21,235 nt of DNA from Alphaproteobacteria bacterium (GTDB lineage Bacteria > Pseudomonadota > Alphaproteobacteria > RF32 > CAG-239). The notes under the pieces are model-generated. The model worked only from the letters and a program-made list of their open reading frames with translations, had not been told where the DNA came from and did not search any database. The translations under genes were made by a program, and so were the position numbers. The stretch is from assembly GCA_017479785.1 (NCBI GenBank), contig JAFVBT010000099.1, forward strand, positions 1-21,235. The letters run 5' to 3'. Positions 15,539 through 21,235 of the stretch are shown here, piece after piece (the stretch's first letter is position 1; each line of letters opens with the position of its first letter).

Positions 15539-17431
15539 CTACATTTCCATCCCCTTATTAATTTGAATTAGAGGCGTAACTTTACTTTTCTCAAAAGATG
15601 TTTCTCTGGTCGGTACAATCGGTTTTGTATCATTAGCCAAAAACGAATTTTTTCCTTGTCTTAATTCATGTTGCATAAACTCACCTTGTTGTTGTGGTGT
15701 CATATCATTAAACGCAACTCGAGCATCACTTAAATCTGTTTGCAGCGTACTGGCTGAATAAACAAATTTTTTAGCAGGCGGTGTTATCTTATAATCTATA
15801 ATATCAAATCCGTATTCATCTTGTAAGATATTACCTTTATCATCTTTTTTGAACTCCGGAGTTTTAACTGTAAAATATTGTAAGCTATCATCCTTTTTAC
15901 CGGACGATTCTAATTTTTGTATTATTATGTCATAATCACTTTTATCTATTGTAAGAATTTGCTCGGTAACTTTTTCTATATCCAGATAAGGTTGTCCCTG
16001 ATACATTATATTGTTTCTTTTCGCAATTTCTTCCGGATGAACAGTCTCAGCTCTTTCTTCCAAATGGCACCAATTTTGGGTAATATACTGTTGCGTTTTG
16101 TAGTCGTATCCGTATTGTTTGTCCCATTCTAAAGCAGCTCTATTTAGAGCTTTATGTATATCGTAATTTTGCTCATATTCATCCGTGAATGCTTTTAGCA
16201 TATATGCATGACTATCCCAAGTATTTTCCTTGCCCACGTTAGTTCCTAATTTTTGATTCATCTGGTACATCGCTGCAACTTCAATAGAATACGCATCTAC
16301 TTCCTTTAGGGATGATTGTATAAATGTATTTGCCCAATTATCTCTGATAATATCTTCGCCGGTATCTTGACAAGCATGACGCGATTCATGAACAAGGGTG
16401 GCAATGGCTGCAACCTTTCGTGAGTCAGTATCTAAATGATTCATTGAAGCACGATCAATAGAAAGTACTCCTCCTCCATAATGTCCAACCACACCTAGTG
16501 ACTGTTCACTGATAATATATTTTGCTCCCTTATCAATAGCGGCAGATAAAACCTCTTTTGCAATATCAGAATTCTGACACCCCATTGATAATAGTTGAGC
16601 CAATACCTGCACTTCTCTTTCTGAACCGAGTATCTGTCCGTTATCCATTGCTTTTTGCACAATAGGATCAATGCTTTTAGTGTCTACAAAGGGATGGGTA
16701 TCATAAACAGAAGAAAACCGATTAACTTTATCTTCCAGAGATTTTTCATTTTGAGCAAGCGAAGTTTCTTTGCTTTGTAATGTAATTTTATCACTGTTAA
16801 TATTTTCATCAACAAGTGTCAGCTCTTTTTGTTTTTCGCCTATTTGATTTTGTAGTTGTTGTTTCTCAGCATCATATTTATGATTTATATCATCTGCTAT
16901 TCTGGAAAAATCCGCAGAAACATCAAAATTTCCGATTTTCCCATTTTCCATATCTTTTTTGATGTTCTCAAATTGCGCATCAAATTCCGCTAATTTCTTA
17001 CCGTGAAGCATTCTTGCGAAAAAACCGGCAGAAGCTGATATTTTTTCCGATTTTACGGTTTTTGTATTAAATTCATCTTGAGATTGAGAGAGTGTTAGGA
17101 ATTGGTCTTTTGCTTTTTTTCTCAAAGAAGGCGGAAGTGCTTCAATCATCTTGTCGCGTTTATCACAAAATTGCTTTGCTTGTTCTATTTCTTTATTTTG
17201 CCTAGATTCAAGTTTTTTATGTTCATCGGAAAGATAATTTATACTGCCTTGCAACTTATTTTTTCTGTCTTCATTACTTTTTAATTGAGTTTGTAATAAC
17301 TTTATTTCTTGTTTCAGACTATCAATTTGCTGTTTTTCCGGTTGCTGTTGTGTGAATAACAAAACAGCTTCTTTTTTATCAAGAAGTTGAAGTAATTCCG
17401 CATTATCATTTATGTAATTATCTTCTTCCAT
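15539..17431 (-). CDS. Coiled-coil protein with HExxH putative metallopeptidase domain
   Basis: This 630-residue protein has no signal peptide. Residues about 30-240 are largely charged coiled coil (EKQQIDSLKQEIKLLQTQL and later segments). Residues about 250-400 hold a gluzincin-like zinc site: LVHESRHACQ places His348-Glu349-x-x-His352. A downstream acidic residue in KEVDAYSIEVAAM (Glu377, 25 residues after the second His) could be the third ligand. The layout recalls the family annotated as DUF6782 putative metallopeptidases, but I cannot confirm that. The C-terminal about 200 residues are unknown. The start at 17431 sits six bases from a TATAAT box, so the mRNA is probably leaderless. Substrate and role are unknown, possibly inter-bacterial or host-directed. 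Confidence 0.8.
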   Translation of the reverse strand: MEEDNYINDNAELLQLLDKKEAVLLFTQQQPEKQQIDSLKQEIKLLQTQLKSNEDRKNKLQGSINYLSDEHKKLESRQNKEIEQAKQFCDKRDKMIEALPPSLRKKAKDQFLTLSQSQDEFNTKTVKSEKISASAGFFARMLHGKKLAEFDAQFENIKKDMENGKIGNFDVSADFSRIADDINHKYDAEKQQLQNQIGEKQKELTLVDENINSDKITLQSKETSLAQNEKSLEDKVNRFSSVYDTHPFVDTKSIDPIVQKAMDNGQILGSEREVQVLAQLLSMGCQNSDIAKEVLSAAIDKGAKYIISEQSLGVVGHYGGGVLSIDRASMNHLDTDSRKVAAIATLVHESRHACQDTGEDIIRDNWANTFIQSSLKEVDAYSIEVAAMYQMNQKLGTNVGKENTWDSHAYMLKAFTDEYEQNYDIHKALNRAALEWDKQYGYDYKTQQYITQNWCHLEERAETVHPEEIAKRNNIMYQGQPYLDIEKVTEQILTIDKSDYDIIIQKLESSGKKDDSLQYFTVKTPEFKKDDKGNILQDEYGFDIIDYKITPPAKKFVYSASTLQTDLSDARVAFNDMTPQQQGEFMQHELRQGKNSFLANDTKPIVPTRETSFEKSKVTPLIQINKGMEM

Positions 17432-17437
17432 AAGTAG

Positions 17438-17465
17438 ATTATAGCATATTTATCAAAAGATTCAA
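17438..17465 (-). promoter_or_regulatory. Promoter of the metallopeptidase gene (leaderless arrangement)
   Basis: TTGAAT (17460-17465), a 16-bp spacer and a perfect TATAAT (17438-17443) lie on the minus strand. Only six bases separate the -10 box from ATG, so transcription should begin at or next to the start codon. Confidence 0.65.
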
Positions 17466-17501
17466 TATAAATATTTTTAACCTCTAAGTTTATCATATCC
17501 T

Positions 17502-17669
17502 CTTGATTGTATCGCATACTTACCATAACGAGTTCGTAAAATTTCCCAAAATCGCAGTTTTTAAAAATACAACATTCGAACCAGCTTAAGCGTTTGATTT
17601 AAAAAGAAAAAACAGCCATATTGCAGGCTGTTGTTTGTATTGGTGATGCTTTAGCTCGCAACTTACGAA
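17502..17669 (-). repeat. Intergenic repeat element, full copy A
   Basis: This 168-bp copy runs from CTTGATT (17502) through GAGTTCGTAAA (17530-17540), a TTTGATTTAAAAAG block, a terminator hairpin and GTTTGTATTGGTGATGCTTT, to CGCAACTTACGAA. The ends TTCGTAA (17533-17539) and TTACGAA (17663-17669) are inverted repeats. Hand alignment with copy B from the CGAG motif to the right end gives roughly 84% identity. It fills the gap between the gene ending at 17675 and the promoter of the gene starting at 17431. Confidence 0.9.
17601..17632 (-). terminator. Rho-independent terminator inside repeat copy A
   Basis: AACAGCC (17611-17617) pairs perfectly with GGCTGTT (17626-17632) across an eight-base loop, followed on the minus strand by a U-rich run. 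It terminates the gene ending at 17675. Confidence 0.85.
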
Positions 17670-17674
17670 ATAAA

Positions 17675-18625
17675 TTAATCTTCTCTACCACCTTTATTTA
17701 AACTCGGTGTTCGAGAAATATGCTTATATCCGCTTTCTTTTGTTTTTGCCATGCCATCACGAATTTCAGGAGTTAGTTCTTTATTTTTTGCCAATCTGTT
17801 ACGTATTAAATCTACCTTATTCTCTACAACATACTCAGACATTTTTCTGCCTTCTTCAAATTCCCTTTGTGCATTATTGATTTTACGCTCTTGAGCAGTA
17901 ATTTTTACCCATTCCTTAAAAGCCGGAATCTCATTATTAAAACAAGCATTGATATGAGCCCCATATACATCTTGTTCATTCTTTCTGCCATGATTTTTTT
18001 GCTCACGTAATGCGCAATACTTTTCTATAGACATATATGGTGTTAAGTCACTTTTATCATCAACAAATTTTCCTTCCAAAGTACCCGGTACATAGGTCAT
18101 CTTCGGTAACAAGTTTTGCCGCATAAGAGCATTTAACGGACCTGAAAATTCGACCGTTGAGCCGCCATTTTTATTTTGCGATATTTCATATTCAAAACCG
18201 CTCCAAGCCGTTTCTATTTTCATTTTATCTTCTTTCACGGTTACAGAAGCATAACAATCAAAGTCTGTATCCCAAAGCTCATATTTTCCTTCAGAGCCCA
18301 TCAAATCCCAAGGTTTATTATCAATATCACCACCACTGGTATTCCAATATACTTCGACTGTATCTATATCCTTTCTGGATTCATCCTCTCTATCCGTTCT
18401 TTCGTGTCTGCCGCCGGTAAAAAATATTTCTCCCGTTTCGGCATCAATATGGCGTTCTTCCGGTGCATATTTCGGACTATGTTTCCGGGTAATTTGTTCG
18501 ACTAACTCAGAAACACTTTCCTCAATTTTAAATGTGAATTTTGAACAAGCTTCATATGGAATATCAGTAACAGTACCATCTAAGCTTAGTTCCTTTTCTA
18601 TTTCATCTCTCTTTAATTTACTCAT
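17675..18625 (-). CDS. Unknown 316-residue soluble protein
   Basis: There is no signal peptide or transmembrane helix. The N-terminal about 45 residues and the C-terminal about 100 residues look helical and charged. The centre (about residues 85-170, DIDTVEVYWNT, GKYELWDTDFDCYASVTV, KIETAWSGFEYEI) reads as a run of beta strands. The segment HIDAETGEIFFTGGR is distinctive. I do not recognise the family. It starts at ATG 18625 with AAGGAG upstream. The promoter contains a run of eight G's. It is followed by repeat copy A, and its stop TAA is followed six bases later by the in-phase TCGTAA of that element. It diverges from the gene at 18951. Confidence 0.75.
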   Translation of the reverse strand: MSKLKRDEIEKELSLDGTVTDIPYEACSKFTFKIEESVSELVEQITRKHSPKYAPEERHIDAETGEIFFTGGRHERTDREDESRKDIDTVEVYWNTSGGDIDNKPWDLMGSEGKYELWDTDFDCYASVTVKEDKMKIETAWSGFEYEISQNKNGGSTVEFSGPLNALMRQNLLPKMTYVPGTLEGKFVDDKSDLTPYMSIEKYCALREQKNHGRKNEQDVYGAHINACFNNEIPAFKEWVKITAQERKINNAQREFEEGRKMSEYVVENKVDLIRNRLAKNKELTPEIRDGMAKTKESGYKHISRTPSLNKGGRED

Positions 18626-18681
18626 CTCTTTTCTCCTTGTTAAAGTTTATCCAATGCAAAGAATCGCTTCTTATACTATTC

Positions 18682-18707
18682 AGTTTACCCCCCCCGATTT
18701 TTGTCAA
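18682..18707 (-). promoter_or_regulatory. Candidate promoter with G8 tract in the spacer
   Basis: On the minus strand a perfect TTGACA (18702-18707) is followed by a spacer containing eight G's (C's on the plus strand, 18688-18695) and TAAACT (18682-18687). The present spacer is only 14 bp, so promoter strength should change with tract length. Confidence 0.4.
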
Positions 18708-18745
18708 GTATTTTTTCTAAAAAAATTAAAAAAATTTCAATAATG

Positions 18746-18823
18746 CTTGATTTTGTTGCATATTGACCGCACCGAGTTCGTAAAATTTCCCAAATTGACG
18801 ATGCTTTCTCGCAGTTTACGAAC
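18746..18823. repeat. Intergenic repeat element, internally deleted copy C
   Basis: This 78-bp copy has CTTGATT, the left GTTCGTAAAATTTCCC, and the right GATGCTTTCTCGCAGTTTACG joined directly, lacking the middle and its terminator. The inverted-repeat ends are longest here: GTTCGTAAA (18776-18784) and TTTACGAAC (18815-18823) match perfectly. It lies in the 325-bp gap (18626-18950) between two divergent genes. Apart from this copy and the two promoters I see nothing else in the gap. Confidence 0.75.
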
Positions 18824-18884
18824 TGAAACACAATAAATTTTCTTGTCTTTAATTTACAATTCGTCTTGAATCAGAAAATATTTA

Positions 18885-18913
18885 TTGACAAATAATGATA
18901 TATTTAGTACAAT
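18885..18913 (+). promoter_or_regulatory. Strong promoter of the 195-residue protein gene
   Basis: TTGACA (18885-18890), a 17-bp spacer and TACAAT (18908-18913) match consensus well. Confidence 0.75.
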
Positions 18914-18938
18914 AAATATAGTAAACTAAATAGTACAA
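18901..18938 (+). promoter_or_regulatory. Candidate operator overlapping the promoter
   Basis: TATTTAGT (18901-18908) and ACTAAATA (18925-18932) form a perfect eight-base inverted repeat around the -10 and likely start site. The direct repeat TAGTACAA occurs at 18905-18912 and 18931-18938. The position suits a repressor. Confidence 0.45.
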
Positions 18939-18950
18939 AGGAAAAACTCC

Positions 18951-19538
18951 ATGGAAAAAGAAGAAGCATCCCAAACATTACGTTCTTATGAAAGGAACAT
19001 TATGTTACACAAAGTATCCAGCGATGGATTGTGTGGCATTATTCACGACCTTCCTCTGATTTTGGCAGATAATCCGGATTTAAAACAAGAAACTTTCCGC
19101 GTCTGGGAAAAAGTTGCGGAATATCGAAAAAACAGCAGATATTCTTTGGAGGATACCTACAGCTCGCTAAAAGATGTTATACTTAAAGACAAAAACAATG
19201 TGCCACAGGCTGTAAGCGTATTTACTAAAGCTTTGGCCTCCGATGAAAATGATTATGAAGCGTTATGTCTAGCGCACGAAACTCTTTCGGTTGTTGCGCA
19301 ATCCAATTTTTCTTTTGCCGGGAAGGCCGCTCAGGCGTTCAACAAAGCCCTTGACAGATATGAAGAAAGTATAACACCGAAAACTCCTCTTAAAAAATTT
19401 TTTCAGCAATTGAATGATATAGGCGGCGAAGTCGATTTTAAAAAGCGAAACATACAAATAATGCGTGAAGATGTTAAGAAACTTTTACCTAAAAGTAATC
19501 CGATTGTTGCAACCCAAAACTACGGTCATGAAAAATAA
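18951..19538 (+). CDS. Unknown helical protein with a TPR-like segment
   Basis: This 195-residue protein is soluble with no signal peptide and appears all-helical. The stretch QAVSVFTKALASDENDYEAL has the spacing of a tetratricopeptide repeat (small residues, then KAL...D...A), and a second, weaker one may follow (AAQAFNKALDRYEES). This would make it a protein-binding scaffold or regulator, but one and a half repeats are too few to be sure. AAAGGA lies eight bases before ATG 18951. It is the only plus-strand gene in the accessory region and has the best promoter and operator-like sequences there, so it may be the regulated member of the cluster. Function unknown. Confidence 0.75.
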   Translation: MEKEEASQTLRSYERNIMLHKVSSDGLCGIIHDLPLILADNPDLKQETFRVWEKVAEYRKNSRYSLEDTYSSLKDVILKDKNNVPQAVSVFTKALASDENDYEALCLAHETLSVVAQSNFSFAGKAAQAFNKALDRYEESITPKTPLKKFFQQLNDIGGEVDFKKRNIQIMREDVKKLLPKSNPIVATQNYGHEK

Positions 19539-19748
19539 AAAGCTTTATACAGAAAGTAAATATAGATAACAGAATTCAACATTCTTAAAGCTATAATTTT
19601 GCAAATTTAACAAAGTATTATCTCTTCTCAAAATTCCAAGTCAATGGGAAATTATTGCTCAGACATGGGTAAATACCAACCCACAGCTATACCTGCATTT
19701 AATGAATGTGAGAGTATACCCTTATCACCTCACAACTTGTGCGCATAT
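19539..19748. other. Convergent intergenic gap, no gene seen
   Basis: This gap lies between two convergent genes. I see no convincing terminator. Near the right end, GTGCGCATATTTACG (19739-19753, running into the next gene's stop) resembles the right end of repeat copy B (GTTCGCAATTTACG) and may be a decayed remnant. Confidence 0.4.
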
Positions 19749-20552
19749 TTACGTATATTCACTTACTTTTGATGAGCTTCGTCTTAAACCGGATATTTTT
19801 TCATGATGAGATCGTTGACAATTATTTACAAAGCCCTCAAAGGTCATAACCTTAACCATATCAACTCCTCCTTTTTGCGCCCAAGCACTGACGCGTTCCA
19901 CATTTTCCGGAGTTGTAACAACTGCAACCAATCTATCCGGACTACTCTTAAAATCGACATCTTTAATAGACATTCTGGATACAGTGCTTTCATATTCTTC
20001 AGCATCTTTTGCTTTCATAACAAACAAACAGCCTGCCGGTAAATACATATCATTAATCAAATTCATATAACTCTGGACTGAAGTATCGACCATATTTATA
20101 CTGGTAACGGAAATTGCACCTTTTGCATCAAAACTTGTGTGATATCCTAATCTGGAAGCTCCCGAACTAACGGTTCCGCTTTCCAAAATATGTTTAGTTG
20201 CGGCTATATTTGTGCCGTGAAAGCATAACAACTCATCTTCGCTGACAAATTGTTGAATGGTTTTTGCAAAATTCGCATATTGATCACGTCGATATGCATA
20301 ATCCTCTAACGTTGGCTCACGCACATACTGCGACAAATCTTTATGCCTCTGCAAAGTGTCTTCCGTTTGTTTAATGCTCTTTTGTATTTCATTCACACTC
20401 CATTGGTCACCTTGAGCCTGATACTCATCTGCTTCATTCTGATATTCTAAGATTTCTTTTTGTAAATTAAACTCATTTTTACGGCGAAAATTTTTATAGT
20501 TTTGGAAGTTTTCTTGTAACTTTTGGACCGTTTTTTCATCTGAAACGTTCAT
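19749..20552 (-). CDS. Coiled-coil protein with possible ADP-ribosyltransferase-like core
   Basis: This 267-residue protein is soluble. Residues about 5-75 are charged coiled coil (Gln/Glu/Lys-rich). From about residue 105 a compact domain starts LLCFHGTNIAATKHILESG. The pattern of a strand ending in His-Gly-Thr followed by a helix and xxILexG resembles the first motif of ADP-ribosyltransferase folds, including PARP/ART and DarT-type toxins. Next come YHTSFDAKGAISVTSI and a strand-rich tail ending about residue 242. The later catalytic residues of the family cannot be placed with confidence, so this is a hypothesis. The neighbouring NADAR gene fits it. The last codon and stop (ACG TAA) resemble the element-derived end of the neighbouring gene. 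Alternative: an unrelated HGT-containing fold. Confidence 0.7.
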   Translation of the reverse strand: MNVSDEKTVQKLQENFQNYKNFRRKNEFNLQKEILEYQNEADEYQAQGDQWSVNEIQKSIKQTEDTLQRHKDLSQYVREPTLEDYAYRRDQYANFAKTIQQFVSEDELLCFHGTNIAATKHILESGTVSSGASRLGYHTSFDAKGAISVTSINMVDTSVQSYMNLINDMYLPAGCLFVMKAKDAEEYESTVSRMSIKDVDFKSSPDRLVAVVTTPENVERVSAWAQKGGVDMVKVMTFEGFVNNCQRSHHEKISGLRRSSSKVSEYT

Positions 20553-20568
20553 TTTATATTCGCTTCCC

Positions 20569-20619
20569 TATAGTTAGTGACTATAACCATATTTTATGGA
20601 ATTTTATGAAATTTGTCAA
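20569..20619 (-). promoter_or_regulatory. Promoter plus palindromic operator for the ART-like gene
   Basis: On the minus strand TTGACA (20614-20619), a 17-bp spacer and TAAAAT (20591-20596) form a near-consensus promoter. The expected start site falls at the edge of a palindrome, TATAGT-TAGTG-ACTATA (20569-20585), a good place for a repressor. The SD is weak (GGGAAG about 11 bases before ATG). Confidence 0.65.
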
Positions 20620-20635
20620 CCTTAATTTATAGCTG

Positions 20636-20804
20636 CTTGATTTTATTGCATTGTTACTACAACGAGTTAGTAAAATTTCCCAAAACAGCTATTTTCAAAA
20701 ACACAACATCCGAACTCAGTTAAGTATCTGATTTAAAAAGAAAAAAACAGCCGTTTTACAGGCTGTTGTTTGTATTGGTGATGCTTTGTTCGCAATTTAC
20801 GAGC
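20636..20804 (-). repeat. Intergenic repeat element, full copy B
   Basis: This 169-bp copy has the same block order as copy A: CTTGATT at 20636, CGAGTTAGTAAAATTTCCC, CTGATTTAAAAAG, hairpin, GTTTGTATTGGTGATGCTTT, CGCAATTTACGAG. Its right end overlaps the last codons and stop of the NADAR gene (TCG TAA on the minus strand). The left end lies about 17 bp upstream of the -35 of the next gene. Confidence 0.9.
20736..20767 (-). terminator. Rho-independent terminator inside repeat copy B
   Basis: AACAGCC (20746-20752) pairs with GGCTGTT (20761-20767) across an eight-base loop, with a U-rich run on the minus strand. It terminates the NADAR gene. Confidence 0.85.
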
Positions 20805-21235
20805 TTAGCAATTCCTCACGAATTTGCATCAGTATTTTTCCCATACAATTTTGACCGCTTCCAATTCCAAACCCACATTTATAACAAACCGGACAAGACT
20901 TTATTAAAACAGCATTTCCTGTCGCTTTTAACATTTCAGCGGCTTTCTGATTTTGCGTAAATTTTGCTCGTAATCCTCTTTCCATAACAGCAAATTTATT
21001 TTTATCAAAATCCAATCTGCGATTTATTTTATATTCCGGTGTTTTGGTAATAATGCGAGCCTCATCAGGATTTTTTAAATTTAAGATTGTACGGAAGCGC
21101 TCATCTGATGCATAAAATTTCATCGCCTGATAATAATGTTCAACAGTAGGGAAGGTGTATAGCTGTCCATCAACTTCCATTTGTATTGGAAATTCAGCAT
21201 AAGGACTTAAAAACCACCATTTACCAGTCGGAGAG
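20797..21235 (-). CDS. NADAR-domain protein (YbiA-like), 5' truncated by the window edge
   Basis: The frame is open to the right edge, so the start codon is outside. The ATG at 21180 is internal: the codons before it encode WWFLSPYAEFPIQ, which is the conserved FLSNFYPxPF opening of the NADAR (DUF1768) domain. The family core is clear: TVEHYYQAMKF, then RGLRAKFTQNQKAAEML and the end QNCMGKILMQIREEL (usually NxLGKxLMxVRExL). NADAR proteins act on N-glycosidic bonds of ADP-ribosyl or riboflavin-pathway compounds, and some reverse guanine ADP-ribosylation by DarT-type toxins. Oddly, the usual xWGIG segment is replaced by a Cys-rich CPVCYKCGFGIG. It lies upstream of, and is co-oriented with, the possible ADP-ribosyltransferase gene. 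Confidence 0.88.
   Translation of the reverse strand, partial: SPTGKWWFLSPYAEFPIQMEVDGQLYTFPTVEHYYQAMKFYASDERFRTILNLKNPDEARIITKTPEYKINRRLDFDKNKFAVMERGLRAKFTQNQKAAEMLKATGNAVLIKSCPVCYKCGFGIGSGQNCMGKILMQIREELLSS

Noticed and set aside
19539..19748. A small gene in the convergent gap
   Set aside because: No open frame with a start, a ribosome binding site and sensible composition was found.
17502..20804. Integron attC sites
   Set aside because: The elements lie after genes as attC sites do, but the inverted ends (GTTCGTAAA) do not contain the GTTRRRY core. The genes also have their own promoters, and no integrase is seen in the window.
15463..20804. Classical insertion sequence or transposon
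   Set aside because: The copies have no transposase gene and are too short. A non-autonomous (MITE-like) origin remains possible and is kept in the findings.

Overview
The window looks like chromosomal DNA of a host-associated, low-GC alphaproteobacterium (an inference from gene content and composition; there is no rRNA or other taxonomic marker here). The genetic code is standard: TGA is used as a stop, for example at the end of the b subunit gene, and TGG encodes Trp. There are four zones.

(1) 1-3128, plus strand. This zone holds the C-terminal end of a highly repetitive acidic protein (18-residue units). A tight three-gene operon follows, encoding an unknown cytosolic protein, a secretin-like lipoprotein and a single-pass membrane protein. 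I infer part of an envelope or pilus-type machine. It ends in a clear terminator, and then comes a 60-residue Cys-rich small protein.

(2) 3172-9824, minus strand. This is a complete nine-gene operon for an N-type rotary ATPase, in the characteristic order beta, epsilon, AtpQ, AtpR, a, c, b, alpha, gamma (atpDCQRBEFAG). There is no separate delta gene, and the b subunit carries a delta-like C-terminal tail. The c subunit has a two-carboxylate ion site plus Thr/Tyr residues that resemble Na+ ligands, so coupling-ion choice is an open question. A bidirectional terminator at 3137-3174 closes the operon.

(3) 9931-15377, housekeeping genes. These are ftsK (minus), a divergent fabD-fabG pair (plus) behind a good sigma70-type promoter, a shared bidirectional terminator, and a secreted class A acid phosphatase (minus).

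(4) 15.4-21.2 kb, a visibly AT-richer accessory region. It has five poorly characterised genes: a coiled-coil HExxH putative metallopeptidase, two unknown proteins, a protein with a possible ADP-ribosyltransferase-like core, and a 5'-truncated NADAR-domain protein. These genes are separated by a repeated intergenic element (two full copies, one half copy, one internally deleted copy). The element carries a Rho-independent terminator, inverted-repeat ends, and a conserved TCGTAA/TCGTAG motif that is in frame with the end of the preceding gene. Several of these genes have near-consensus promoters with palindromic or shared TAGT/ACTA operator-like motifs. The cassette-like element family, and the pairing of a possible ADP-ribosyltransferase with a NADAR-type protein, are the most interesting content of the window.
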